Positions 26,101 through 34,398 of a stretch of DNA of 64,000 bases are shown piece after piece. Each line of letters begins with the position of its first letter. Positions within the stretch are counted from its first letter, which is position 1. The translations under genes were made by a program, and so were the position numbers. Under the pieces are notes generated by a model that had not been told where the DNA came from, ran no database searches, and saw nothing but the letters and a program-made list of their open reading frames with translations. Origin of the DNA: Methanosarcinales archaeon Methan_01 (GTDB lineage Archaea > Halobacteriota > Methanosarcinia > Methanotrichales > Methanotrichaceae); the NCBI GenBank assembly GCA_001602645.1, contig LUYE01000021.1:49865-113864 (forward strand), in the 5' to 3' direction.

Positions 26101-27809
26101 AGGATGATAAGACCCCAGAGTCTGGCTCAAATGCGATCTGGTCAGCATATCCGAGCTGGATCGCTTCAGCCGAGAGGATCGACGACCCCCAACCCTTTCT
26201 CCCCGTCGATCCGTCAGCCACGAGAATAGCTTATGTACAGCCTGCGGAGAGGGGATCACGCTACGTAATCTCAGGGCCGGAGGGCAGGATCAACGAATCG
26301 GTCTATGAGAACGTCAGGGACTTCGTTTTCAGTCCAGACGGGAAGCATTACGCATACGAGGCCTGGATAGCCGAGAAGCGCGCGGCTGTAATCGATGGTT
26401 CAAAGGGTGCAGAGTACGAGGAGGTTGATAAGGTCGTCTTCAGCCGGGATGGCCAGCACTGCGCTTACAGGGCATATAAGGACGGCAAAGTGATTGTGGT
26501 GGTGGACGGACGGGAAGAGGGGCCATACGAAAGCATCTCTGGCGATCCGATCATCAGCTCTGATGGCAGTCACGTCGCCTACACGATAGCCAAGGATGGA
26601 ATAAACCATGTGGTCTTTGACGGTGAGGTCCAGGAGCTTGTGGGCTGTAATCCGGTCTTCAGCCCGGATGGGAGCCGCTGGGCATATTCTCGAAGCGCCG
26701 TCTATGTCGGCGATCCATGCTACATCGCCTTAGACGGGGATGTAATGGATATCGGCAATGACAACCGCATAGGCCAGATGGTCTTCAGCGCCGATGGAGG
26801 CCGTTTCGCATACGACCTGATCCCCGGCGGAGGAGCATATGGGAACCATGTGGTCGAGGCGGATGGATATCACGGGAAGGAGTATCCCTTTCCCGGCGTC
26901 GGAACGATCGTCTTCAGCCCGGACGGCAGCCGTTTGGCCTACTGGGCAAAGGCTCAGGATGAAGGCTTTCTGATGGCGGCAGACGGGGAAGAAGGGCGGA
27001 CTTATGATGAGATAGGCGACCCGGTCTTCAGCCCCGATGGCGAACACCTCGCCTACGTGGCCAGAGACGAAGAGGGCAAATTTGTAGTCTTGGACGGTGC
27101 AGAAGGCAAGAGGTATATCGAGGTCTGGGGTCTCGCCTTCAGCGTCGACGGCCGTCTCGCCTATGTGGCTCGAGAGAGCAGAGATGGGAAAGAGGTTCAG
27201 CTGGTTGTGGTCGACGGCCAGGAGGAGCGACCCTATCATTACGATTGGTATGGTCAGGGGATCAGGTCCGGCCCCGTCTACAGCCCCGGAGGGGGTCACG
27301 TCGTCTATGTGGCCAATGATGCCGGGAGGGCGGAGTTTCTGGTCATAGATGGCGTCCGACACCTCCATCCCTGGACGTTCTTGGGAGGAAACGGCTGGGG
27401 CGAGGGTTCGCCCATAATCTTCGATTCCGAAGAATATTTCCATTATTTGGCTTTCAACGATACTGGAACCCATCTTGTGCAGGCCAGGATTCCGTCTCAT
27501 CAGCCCTCGGAGGCTCCGGGGGGCTCCTGGACGGGAATCTGGGATACGACCCTGGGGATCATGGAGCTGGAGGAGGTCGGCGACGTCGTCCACGGTTTTA
27601 TACAAAACCCTTACTGGTTGGGCCGAGTTGAAGCCCGGACAGAGGGGGAGGCTCTTTCTGGAACAATAGCCAAGCCACCCACCTATGCTCCGCCTTATCT
27701 GGACAGCTTTCTGATGGATATCTCCGGGGATTGCCGCAATATTACGATCCAATCCAAAAACGGCATGGAAGGCCCTTGGACCTTCGAGGGAGCTGGGACT
27801 AGGAACTGA
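23196..27809 (+). CDS. exported protein: protease-like domain, HEAT repeats, SPDG propeller
   Basis: The 1537-residue protein starts with a signal peptide (about residues 1-25). A domain of unknown type follows (about 30-205). Then comes a CARDB-like beta domain (about 225-340). Residues 345-610 look like a papain/C39-like fold with a possible triad Cys414 (GGHCYGMA), His519 (WGHAVLAY) and Asp541 (IYDSN). Residues 775-958 hold six PBS-lyase-type HEAT repeats of about 31 residues. Residues 1000-1430 hold repeats of the form VFSPDGxHxAY, a TolB/PD40-like beta-propeller. The last 100 residues form a small beta domain (GSWTGIWDTTLGIMELEEVG). The function is unknown. It stands alone, and no C-terminal membrane anchor is visible. 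Confidence 0.7.
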   Translation: MALKSVSLIILFILASPVVTLSSAQEAPNQDPPAWLEEINPADYALLDSDLPGGLHVAGDIVAYADAAEMAVMKDGRTEVERVAFAFVSENICQPDPKGVAECIGGNYLLSVYVYETADQARAAWEKTVVDVYGDIPPPEGFEHVSNVIDPLDSRFGGVGGCTGPYIWYRNLACTIFGGWDENDRKIASLWLEKVSGIKPPKQVNLKMEEDISLILGYQYHGSFLGGDNYRPLLERAADQQAVQAQVFNAGDEVAEDVYIQLYLQMPGEAEHSEIGEPLLVGDVPPGEGRAVYTYWDLGGENVEGAVLGAQAYVPGAADVDPDDNFVSITVNIYYAQDGERAYSYFDDSYSFKNYNFNESETEELAEELIATVVAGVPSTLEKDLWIRLFFPTTYTGLWNYFNESYRSGAGGHCYGMAATSALYFMDPSLRPTSKKTIEMSLEEARQNIDIYHRAQMLPVIGSIFSGGRLYVARGYGQSSSESQSRTYTAVKSSLKEDRVPLIISFRGNVNGGNETWGHAVLAYKLVEVEGEDYKNVYIYDSNSDISELERLDKPMPAVTLWLDGFLYYNVISGDQDYHTRNPAWIAANPVFRTIPLEEANSLLPGLKEMAKSFIETLKKGDKFAAVTRCPADALFTDPSGRRVGTFDGRAVNEIPGAEVISSGEVEIYALPMSSEYSLEITGTGSGDVEFDVISPDGESADLVSFQEVSVKSGSKLMGELESGGEIHLLKEGSSSIAPVLEGSIDLGEIELPPSEPQSERTGSAEDEMAGTLDPVEKAIQDLRDPDVEVRREASSALFDLNDTRAVEPLIEALGDEDAEVRSNAASALGWSRDRRAVEPLTESLKDEDVVVRGVAAISLGAINDSRAVEPLIRALDDVDPTVRANAAVSLGFLKDPRALEPLIDLLSDEDGGVRSRSAFALGELGDSRAIEALIEAQGDEDETVREEASAALEKLGIDKGEKEPLTAEDDKTPESGSNAIWSAYPSWIASAERIDDPQPFLPVDPSATRIAYVQPAERGSRYVISGPEGRINESVYENVRDFVFSPDGKHYAYEAWIAEKRAAVIDGSKGAEYEEVDKVVFSRDGQHCAYRAYKDGKVIVVVDGREEGPYESISGDPIISSDGSHVAYTIAKDGINHVVFDGEVQELVGCNPVFSPDGSRWAYSRSAVYVGDPCYIALDGDVMDIGNDNRIGQMVFSADGGRFAYDLIPGGGAYGNHVVEADGYHGKEYPFPGVGTIVFSPDGSRLAYWAKAQDEGFLMAADGEEGRTYDEIGDPVFSPDGEHLAYVARDEEGKFVVLDGAEGKRYIEVWGLAFSVDGRLAYVARESRDGKEVQLVVVDGQEERPYHYDWYGQGIRSGPVYSPGGGHVVYVANDAGRAEFLVIDGVRHLHPWTFLGGNGWGEGSPIIFDSEEYFHYLAFNDTGTHLVQARIPSHQPSEAPGGSWTGIWDTTLGIMELEEVGDVVHGFIQNPYWLGRVEARTEGEALSGTIAKPPTYAPPYLDSFLMDISGDCRNITIQSKNGMEGPWTFEGAGTRN

Positions 27810-28134
27810 TGGAAATGCGTTTCGCAATATGCCCGATCCCCAGAGAGGGAGCATAAGGAAACCGTCTTGAAGAGGACGACCCGGCAACCTATCAGGTAGC
27901 GGCCGGTATGCCGACCGCCACCTCTCGATCATCAACCACCGATCAGCGATCTCTGAAGCATTGGCCGCCCTCTTCAGACGGAGACTTTGAGCGCTCTGAT
28001 CCTCGGATTACGGGAAATTTGGATCATGAACCCGAAAGGCTGGCGTTATGGCCGGTGGTGGTGAAGGGCAGAGACTTCACAGTTGCACGCCGCCGGTTAG
28101 CCACCACCGATTTTGTCTTCGGCGGTAGAAAACG
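27810..28134. other. intergenic spacer with a 9-bp inverted repeat
   Basis: About 325 bases hold no convincing gene; the 77-codon ORF here has no recognisable product. CGGTGGTGG at 28053-28061 is matched by CCACCACCG at 28101-28109. The loop is about 39 bases and there is no T-run, so a terminator is not clear. The spacer separates two convergent genes. Confidence 0.4.
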
Positions 28135-29931
28135 TCAGTAGTAGTACCATATGCTTCTGTACTTCTCCGGGTCCTCCCCCCTCTCCCGGAGCCTCCTGAG
28201 GTAGCCGCCGATGGAGACGTCGTCGTAGATGTAGGGCTTCACCTGGACGATGTTCTTCTCCCAGGGGAGGAAGCGGTAGGTTCGACGGCCGTCGGGCTGG
28301 ATCCCTATGATCTCGTGGTTCTGCCAGGCCCGGAGGTGGTCTTTTCCGAGGAAGGGGACGTTGAAGACCGGCTCATCGGTCCTGAAGATCCCCGGAAGGA
28401 GCCGAGCCTCCTCCTTCCGCTCCTGGAGGATCCGGGCGATGGGAACGGCGTACTCCTCCATCTCGGACTTTCCCTTCATGTTGAAGGTGTAGTAGGGGTC
28501 TACCCCAATCTTCTTCAGGACGATCCGGAGGGCTGCGGTCTCAAATCGCCGGCTGTTGGCGAAGGTGAAGACCTGCTGGTTGTAGACGTCCATACCGAGG
28601 ACCCGGATCCTCCTGATCGCCTCCACCGTCTCCGCCGTAACCTCGCGGGGGTGCATGAAGTGGGTGACGACGGAGAGGCTCCTTCTCCCGAGGTCGTGGT
28701 AGGAGCCGAAGATCTCGCAGAGCTCTTCTGTGATCCTCTGGGGGACGGTGACGGGGGTTCTGGTGGCGATCCTGATGCTCAGGATCTGGTCCATCTCGGC
28801 GAGGCGGCCGAGGATTCTATCGATGAGGCCGTCGTTCATCACCAGGGGGTCTCCCCCGGTGACGAGGACGTCCATCATCGCCTCGTGCTCCGCATACCAG
28901 TCGAGGGCTCCGTCGATCTCCGCCTCCGAGGCCATAGCCGAGGGCATGAAGGGGGAGGTGATCTCCCAGTTCCGCTGGCAGTAGACGCAGATCTGGGGGC
29001 AGGAGTCGTAGGGCTTGATGATCGCCACCCTCGGGTAGCGGCGGGTGACCAGCTCCTCCGGGGAGGTGTCCCGCTCCCTCATGAAGTCGAGGGCCACCTT
29101 TCGATCCCCCCGGTGGGCGATCATCTTCTGGACGTACTTGAGGGGAGGGAAGACCTGCTGCCGGAGGGCGAAGTCCTGGTCGCTCGGATCTTCGTCCATC
29201 AGGTGGAGGTAGTGGGGGGTGACGCCGAAGGGGACGCCCTTCTCCAGGGCGAGGCTGATCGACCTATCGTGATCGGGGCTCAAATTTATTATCTCTCTTA
29301 TTTGGCTTAGGCCAAGCTCGTCCTTGAAGACGTGTCGGAACTGCCACCGCCAGTCGTGCCAATCGCCCTCATCTCCCCCGAGGAGGGCGAGGACCCTCTC
29401 CCTATTCTCCGCCCTCTTTCTGGCGACCTCGGGGTCGAGGCCGCTTCTGTACCTCGAGAGGTGCTCGTCCATCCGGCGGGCCATCTCGTCGAGGTAGTCT
29501 GACCGCCTTTTGCCCGCCTCCCTCCCCTCGTATTTCGTGAAGTCGGGGGCCGTTGTCCCCTCCATCAGCATCGAGGGGTAGACGTCCGCCTGGACCTTCA
29601 CCGCCTTGAAGAGGTGGAAGAACTCGTCGACGAAGTCGTCGGAGACCTCGGCGTCGCCGGTGACGGCGGCCCTCCAGAGCTGCTCTAAGGAGGAGTTCTT
29701 CGCCGCCCGCTCGTTCCGGGGGGAGAAGAGGTTCTTGAGGCACTCGAGCCCCTCGTTGAAGAGGACGTAATCCCAGGGGTCCATCTCGGCCGCCTCCCGC
29801 CGGTGGGTCCAGTCCAGGGACTGGAGGTAGCCTACGACGACGTCCCTCGCCGCCTCCAGGCTATCGCTCTCCTTGAGGAGGAGGTATATCTCGGGGGCTA
29901 CATCCCAGCATCTCTGCCATCTATTTGTCAT
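28135..29931 (-). CDS. KamA-like radical SAM protein, long divergent form
   Basis: The 598-residue protein belongs to the lysine 2,3-aminomutase-like radical SAM family. The cluster motif is Cys311, Cys315 and Cys318 (SCPQICVYC), and VTGGDPLVMNDG and RIATRTPVTVPQRI are family blocks. True KamA is about 415 residues; this one has an extra helical N-terminal region of about 200 residues. The PLP-lysine loop, normally PGGGGK, reads VPFLGKDHLR, and the Asp that reads the substrate amino group in KamA is not seen there. The reaction is therefore open: a beta-amino acid mutase with another substrate, or another radical reaction. The gene stands alone beside AT-rich DNA. Confidence 0.75.
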   Translation of the reverse strand: MTNRWQRCWDVAPEIYLLLKESDSLEAARDVVVGYLQSLDWTHRREAAEMDPWDYVLFNEGLECLKNLFSPRNERAAKNSSLEQLWRAAVTGDAEVSDDFVDEFFHLFKAVKVQADVYPSMLMEGTTAPDFTKYEGREAGKRRSDYLDEMARRMDEHLSRYRSGLDPEVARKRAENRERVLALLGGDEGDWHDWRWQFRHVFKDELGLSQIREIINLSPDHDRSISLALEKGVPFGVTPHYLHLMDEDPSDQDFALRQQVFPPLKYVQKMIAHRGDRKVALDFMRERDTSPEELVTRRYPRVAIIKPYDSCPQICVYCQRNWEITSPFMPSAMASEAEIDGALDWYAEHEAMMDVLVTGGDPLVMNDGLIDRILGRLAEMDQILSIRIATRTPVTVPQRITEELCEIFGSYHDLGRRSLSVVTHFMHPREVTAETVEAIRRIRVLGMDVYNQQVFTFANSRRFETAALRIVLKKIGVDPYYTFNMKGKSEMEEYAVPIARILQERKEEARLLPGIFRTDEPVFNVPFLGKDHLRAWQNHEIIGIQPDGRRTYRFLPWEKNIVQVKPYIYDDVSIGGYLRRLRERGEDPEKYRSIWYYY

Positions 29932-30365
29932 CTTTATTTTTGGTTTCCCTCTGATCTTATTTAAGAATCACTTCTGAGGGTGGCTAGCCCTTTGGAGGCC
30001 TGAGGTGATATAATCCCTCCCGAGAGCTGCCGGATAGATCGATGGGGTCGATCCTTCTTTTCCGCTCGCGTCAACCCCGTGCCGCTATTTCAGGCTGAAT
30101 CGATCGCTTACAACGTGTCATTCAAACCCGAGTTATTGATTTATATTCATCTGAATTCATAATTTGATTAAGCACCTTATGTGGGAATAGATAAAGAAAA
30201 ATATGCATATTAGATTTTTATTTAATTTGTTTGTTCCATTAATAAATAAATTTTATAGACTTAATCCTATTTTCTATATAGTTGAAATAAAAAGATTCAT
30301 AAATAAGAAGAATAATCCTGTATTTCGTAAGAGTTGAACCGAGAGAAGGAATGGAGGTACTTGGA
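29932..30365. other. AT-rich intergenic spacer and promoter region
   Basis: About 430 bases separate the divergent KamA-like and binding-protein genes. Bases from about 30130 are strongly AT-rich with several TATA-like runs (for example ATTCATAAATAAG near 30296), one of which probably serves the binding-protein gene. No coding pattern, tRNA or clear repeat was seen. Confidence 0.5.
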
Positions 30366-31919
30366 TTGAGAGATTTTATGCGATTGGGACTTGCTGCAGC
30401 CCTGTTGGTCCTACTTTTTGCCTGCGGAGCTGCCGCCTCCGACGATGGCGGATCGGTTCCCGTATACACGGTGGCCGACACCACCGGAGACTGGGGATTT
30501 CCCTCTCCCTACGCCCACTACTCCCGGGGGCCGGGGTATACGCGGATGAGCTTCCTCTTCGACACCCTCGTCTGGAAGGATGACGCAGGCTACGTTCCTG
30601 CCCTCGCCGAGAGCTGGGAGATGGAGACAGATGAAGTCTACATCTTCCACCTGAGGGACGGCGTCACCTGGCACGATGGCGAACCGTTCAACGCCGACGA
30701 CGTCGTCTTCACCGTCGAGTACACCAAAGACCACCCCTACCAGTGGGTCGATTCGGCGATCATGGAGAGCGCCGAGGCCCTCGATGACCTAACCGTCAAG
30801 TTAACCCTATCGGCGCCCTACGCTCCCTTCCTCGACCAGGTGGGAGGAACCCTCCCGATCCTCCCCGAGCACATCTGGTCGGAGGTGGACGATCCCGTCA
30901 ACTACAGAGAGGAGGACGCCCTGGTGGGGACCGGCCCCTACACCCTGAAGGTCGAGGACTACAACATGGCCCAGGGGACATATAGGTACGTTGCCTACGA
31001 CGGCTACTACCTCGGCGAGCCGAAGGTCAAGGAGCTGAGGTTCGTTAAGATCTCGGCCGCCAACGCCGTGGCCGAGCTTCAACAGGGGAATGTGAACACC
31101 GCCGGGATTGAGCCCGAGATGATCGACCAGCTGAAAGACGACTTTGTGATATTCTCGGTTCCAACTCATCAGTGGGTCTACAAGCTGATGATCAACCACC
31201 AGAAAGAGCCGATGTCAGACAAGAGGTTCAGGCAGGCCCTCGCCAGCGCCATCGATCGGGATAAGCTGGTGGAGATAGCAGCTCGTGGGTACGGCCTTGC
31301 CGGAAGTCCCGGGTTAATATCCTCCGACAACGACTGGTACAATCCTGCGATGGACGGCCTCTACCCCTACGATCCTGCGAAGGCCCAGGAGCTTCTCGAT
31401 GATGTGGGATATGATGGTCAGACGATCGAGCTTCTCGTCAAAGTGGGTCTTGACGCCACCGCCACCACCGAGAGGATCGCCGAGCTGATCGAGACGGACC
31501 TCGAGGCCGTGGGGATCGACGTGGACCTGAAGGTCATGGAATCGAAGACCGTCGACTCCAAGGTCGGCGAATGGGACTTCGACCTGGCCCTGAGCGGTCA
31601 CGGAGGCATCATCGGCGATCCGAACTTCCTGGCCGAAGAAACCATCGACATGGAAGATTTCAACAGCGCCAGGTTTGACGATGACCCCGAGCTGACGTCG
31701 CTCCTCGAAGAGCAGGTGACCGAGACCGACGAGGACGCCAGGCATGATCTCATCGATCGGGCCCAGGTCCTCTACGCCGAGGACGTTCCCGCTCTGACCC
31801 TCTTCTACACCGAGTCCTTCGTCGCTCACGACGGCCAGGTGGACCTCTACTACACCTACAACGGGATGGCTCTGGGGATACCGATCGCCTTAAACAAGCT
31901 CTCCTTCGTCGGGGTGTGA
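30366..31919 (+). CDS. ABC-type peptide/nickel-like solute-binding protein, copy 1
   Basis: This is an exported protein of about 517 residues in the SBP family 5 (dipeptide/oligopeptide/nickel binding). It has a signal segment (MRLGLAAALLVLLFACG) in which the cysteine may be a weak lipobox. Family blocks follow: LVWKDDAGYVPALAESWE, YIFHLRDGVTWHDGEPFNADDVVFTVEY, GTLPILPEHIW, GTGPYTL and KRFRQALASAIDRDKL. The TTG at 30366 was chosen because GGAGGT lies eight bases before it; an ATG at 30351 overlaps that site. No permease or ATPase gene is nearby. A flavin-reductase-like gene follows. A paralogue lies at 32818. Confidence 0.85.
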   Translation: MRDFMRLGLAAALLVLLFACGAAASDDGGSVPVYTVADTTGDWGFPSPYAHYSRGPGYTRMSFLFDTLVWKDDAGYVPALAESWEMETDEVYIFHLRDGVTWHDGEPFNADDVVFTVEYTKDHPYQWVDSAIMESAEALDDLTVKLTLSAPYAPFLDQVGGTLPILPEHIWSEVDDPVNYREEDALVGTGPYTLKVEDYNMAQGTYRYVAYDGYYLGEPKVKELRFVKISAANAVAELQQGNVNTAGIEPEMIDQLKDDFVIFSVPTHQWVYKLMINHQKEPMSDKRFRQALASAIDRDKLVEIAARGYGLAGSPGLISSDNDWYNPAMDGLYPYDPAKAQELLDDVGYDGQTIELLVKVGLDATATTERIAELIETDLEAVGIDVDLKVMESKTVDSKVGEWDFDLALSGHGGIIGDPNFLAEETIDMEDFNSARFDDDPELTSLLEEQVTETDEDARHDLIDRAQVLYAEDVPALTLFYTESFVAHDGQVDLYYTYNGMALGIPIALNKLSFVGV

Positions 31920-31944
31920 GCGAAAAGGCGTTCAAGCGAATTTT

Positions 31945-31976
31945 CCGCGGCCGGCGGCCGTGGGAACTCTTTTTTT
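31945..31976 (+). terminator. GC hairpin plus T7 after binding protein 1
   Basis: CCGCGGCC and its partner GGCCGTGG form a GC-rich hairpin, followed seven bases later by seven T residues. It lies between the binding-protein gene and the flavin-reductase-like gene, so it may lower or stop read-through. Confidence 0.5.
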
Positions 31977-32009
31977 CATCAAAATCAAACTGATAAATGG
32001 TGATAGGAT

Positions 32010-32552
32010 ATGATTTTGAAGCCCAGCATGAGAGGACAGGTTCTGCCGATGCCGGTAGTCCTGATATCGACGGTCTCGAGGGACGGCGTCCGAAACGCCG
32101 CACCCTGGGGTTGCATCATGCCGATCCTGAGGCCCCTCGACGAGATCGCCATCGCCTCCTGGCTGAAGAGGGATACCCTCGACAACATCCGGGAGACGGG
32201 CGAGTTCGTCGTCAACGTCCCCACCGTCGATATGGCGGAAGAGGTGGAGATCTGCGCCAAGAGCTTCCCGCCGGAGGTCGACGAGTTCGAGGAGGCGGGT
32301 TTGTCCCCCCATCCCTCGACGAAGGTCGCGCCCCCGGGGATCGCAGGTTGCGTCGCCTGGATGGAGTGCGAGCTCGTCGAGGAGATCCTCCGGGAGAGGT
32401 TCTCCCTGATCATCGGGAGGGTCGTCTTCCTGGAGGGGAACGACGAATTCTTCGGCCCTGAAGGCGGGATGGACTTTGAGAGGGCGAGGCCGATGTCGAT
32501 GATCCTGGGGCCCGACGGCGCCTGCTACACCCGGCCGACCACAGACGGATGA
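32010..32552 (+). CDS. flavin reductase-like FMN-binding protein, copy 1
   Basis: The 180-residue protein has the FMN-binding split-barrel pattern of the flavin reductase/flavoredoxin family: LPMPVVLISTVSRDGVRNAAPWG, IASWLKRDTLDNIRETGEFVVNVP and RFSLIIGRVVFLEG. It is cytoplasmic. Such proteins reduce flavins or carry electrons; the partner here is unknown. The start ATG follows GGTGATAGG. It lies 90 bases after binding protein 1 and has a close paralogue at 34399 in the same relative position. Confidence 0.8.
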   Translation: MILKPSMRGQVLPMPVVLISTVSRDGVRNAAPWGCIMPILRPLDEIAIASWLKRDTLDNIRETGEFVVNVPTVDMAEEVEICAKSFPPEVDEFEEAGLSPHPSTKVAPPGIAGCVAWMECELVEEILRERFSLIIGRVVFLEGNDEFFGPEGGMDFERARPMSMILGPDGACYTRPTTDG

Positions 32553-32582
32553 TGAGATATCTGCAACTAACGGGGAGAAACC

Positions 32583-32590
32583 TTTTTTTT
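32583..32590 (+). terminator. T8 run after flavin-reductase copy 1
   Basis: Eight T residues lie about 30 bases after the stop codon at the start of an AT-rich spacer. Archaeal RNA polymerase often stops at such runs without a hairpin. Confidence 0.4.
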
Positions 32591-32605
32591 AATTATTCTT
32601 CAATG

Positions 32606-32639
32606 ATCTTCTCGCTATCTGTCATCTTCTCGCTATCTG
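32606..32639. repeat. tandem direct repeat, 2 x 16 bp, 18-bp period
   Basis: ATCTTCTCGCTATCTG occurs at 32606-32621 and again at 32624-32639, two bases apart, in the spacer before binding protein 2. Confidence 0.65.
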
Positions 32640-32680
32640 CCTTTTTGCGTCTGCTTTTGAGGGCGGTGGGGTTGTATATC

Positions 32681-32696
32681 CTGGAACGTTTTCCAG
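32681..32696. promoter_or_regulatory. palindrome upstream of binding protein 2, possible operator
   Basis: CTGGAA and TTCCAG flank four bases (CGTT). It lies about 35 bases before a TATA-like ACATTTATAC (about 32722-32731). The core GGAA-N4-TTCC resembles the NrpR operator GGAA-N6-TTCC of Methanococcus but has the wrong spacing. Confidence 0.35.
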
Positions 32697-32817
32697 TGTT
32701 ATATCGGCGGAATTTCATAAACATTTATACTAATTTACATAATAACATTCATATCTCATAAGAATTCATGGCTAATTTGTATAAAAGAAAATTCTCTGGA
32801 TTTGTGAGGTGGTTGGT

Positions 32818-34356
32818 TTGAATAGAGCGTTGGAGAAATGGCTGACGATGGGGTTTTTTGCCATCCTCTTACTCGGCTCAACAACGGCATCCGAAGATGA
32901 CGACCAGGTCTCCGTCTATACGATAGCAGGCGGAGACTCCGGCTTTCCTGCACCCTATTCCCATTACCCAAGAGGTGGCGGGTACGTTTATATGAGCTTC
33001 ATCTTCGACACCCTGGTATGGAAGAACGAGACGGGATACGTCCCGGCCCTCGCCGAGAGCTGGGAGGTGGAAGGTGACGATACCTACGTCTTCAAGCTTC
33101 GAGATGGCATCACCTGGAATGACGGAGTGGAGTTCACTGCCGACGACGTAGTATTCACCGTCGAATACGCCAAAGAACACCCCTACGTCTGGGCCTCCAC
33201 CACCATGGTGGAACGAGCCGAGAAGGTGGACGACCTGACGGTTAAGATGTTCCTAATAGAGCCCTACGCACCCTTCATCGACGAGGTGGGAGGCACCCTT
33301 CCCATTCTCCCAAAGCATGTCTACGAGGGTGTCGACGATCCCGAGAGCTTCCAGGATGAAGCAGCCCTCACTGGCACTGGACCTTACACCCTAGTCGACT
33401 ACGACAAGGTCCAGGAGACCTACAGGTTCGTCGCCCGTGACGATTACTACGGCGGCTCTCCGAGGGTTCGGGAGCTGAGGATCGTCAAGGTCTCTCCCGA
33501 GATGGCATCCGCTGCCCTGGCTCAGGGGGATGTCGACGCCGTCTCGATCCCCCTGGATATGATAGAGCCCCTCGAGGATCAGGGCTTCTCGATGCTGACG
33601 TCCTCCGCCAACGGCTGGGCTTATAAGCTGATGATCAACCATAAGAAAGAGCCCATGTCCGAGAAGAGGTTCAGACAGGCCCTCGCTTACGCCATCGACC
33701 GGGAGAGGCTGGTGGAGATCGTCGGCCGTGGCAGGGGTCTCGTCGGAAATCAGGGCGCTGTGCCGCCCTATAACTCTTGGTACAACCCCGACGTAGAGGG
33801 GTACCAGCACAGCCCCGATAAGGCCAGGGAGCTTCTTGACGATATGGGCTACAACGGAGAGGCGATCGTGCTTCTGACCAAGGGTGGAAGCGTCGAGTAC
33901 GATAGGATTGCTGAGCTCATAAAAGAAGATCTGGAGGAGGTGGGGATCAACGTCGACCTCCGGTCCATGGACTCCAAGACCGTAGACACCAAGGTCGAAG
34001 ATTGGGATTTCGACCTCGCCGTCAGCGGCCATGGTGGTGCGATCGGCGACCCCAACTTCCTCTCCAAGATGAACTCCGGCTGGCAGTTCAACAGCGATAG
34101 GTACTTCGAGGATCTGGAGCTGAACGACCTGCTGTCGGAGCAGGTGACCGAGACCGACAAGGATGACCGAAGGGAAATCATCGACAGGATTCAGGTCCTC
34201 TACGCCGAGGACGTTCCGGCGATCGTTCTCTTCTACACAGAATCTGCCTATGCTCACGACGGCCAGGTGAACCTCTATTACACGATGGACGGAGTTGCCA
34301 ACGGCATACCGATCCCTCTGAACAAGCTCATATTCGTCGGGCAGGATGGACGATAG
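32818..34356 (+). CDS. ABC-type peptide/nickel-like solute-binding protein, copy 2
   Basis: This is an exported protein of about 512 residues, closely related along its whole length to the protein at 30366 (shared blocks DTLVWK, YVPALAESWE, LPILPKH, TGTGPYTLVDYDKVQETYRF, MINHKKEPMSEKRFRQALAYAIDR and the C-terminal VLYAEDVPAIVLFYTES). The signal peptide (FFAILLLGSTTAS) has no lipobox cysteine. The TTG at 32818 has GAGGTGG before it; a GTG at 32809 is in frame but overlaps that site. No transporter membrane subunits are near. A flavin-reductase-like gene follows after 42 bases. Confidence 0.85.
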   Translation: MNRALEKWLTMGFFAILLLGSTTASEDDDQVSVYTIAGGDSGFPAPYSHYPRGGGYVYMSFIFDTLVWKNETGYVPALAESWEVEGDDTYVFKLRDGITWNDGVEFTADDVVFTVEYAKEHPYVWASTTMVERAEKVDDLTVKMFLIEPYAPFIDEVGGTLPILPKHVYEGVDDPESFQDEAALTGTGPYTLVDYDKVQETYRFVARDDYYGGSPRVRELRIVKVSPEMASAALAQGDVDAVSIPLDMIEPLEDQGFSMLTSSANGWAYKLMINHKKEPMSEKRFRQALAYAIDRERLVEIVGRGRGLVGNQGAVPPYNSWYNPDVEGYQHSPDKARELLDDMGYNGEAIVLLTKGGSVEYDRIAELIKEDLEEVGINVDLRSMDSKTVDTKVEDWDFDLAVSGHGGAIGDPNFLSKMNSGWQFNSDRYFEDLELNDLLSEQVTETDKDDRREIIDRIQVLYAEDVPAIVLFYTESAYAHDGQVNLYYTMDGVANGIPIPLNKLIFVGQDGR

Positions 34357-34398
34357 AATAATGGATGAGCGGATAAGATGATCTGAGGTGATCGAGTC

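Noticed and set aside
32681..32696. Palindrome as an NrpR operator
   Set aside because: The half-sites match GGAA/TTCC but the spacing is four bases instead of six, so it is listed only as a possible operator.
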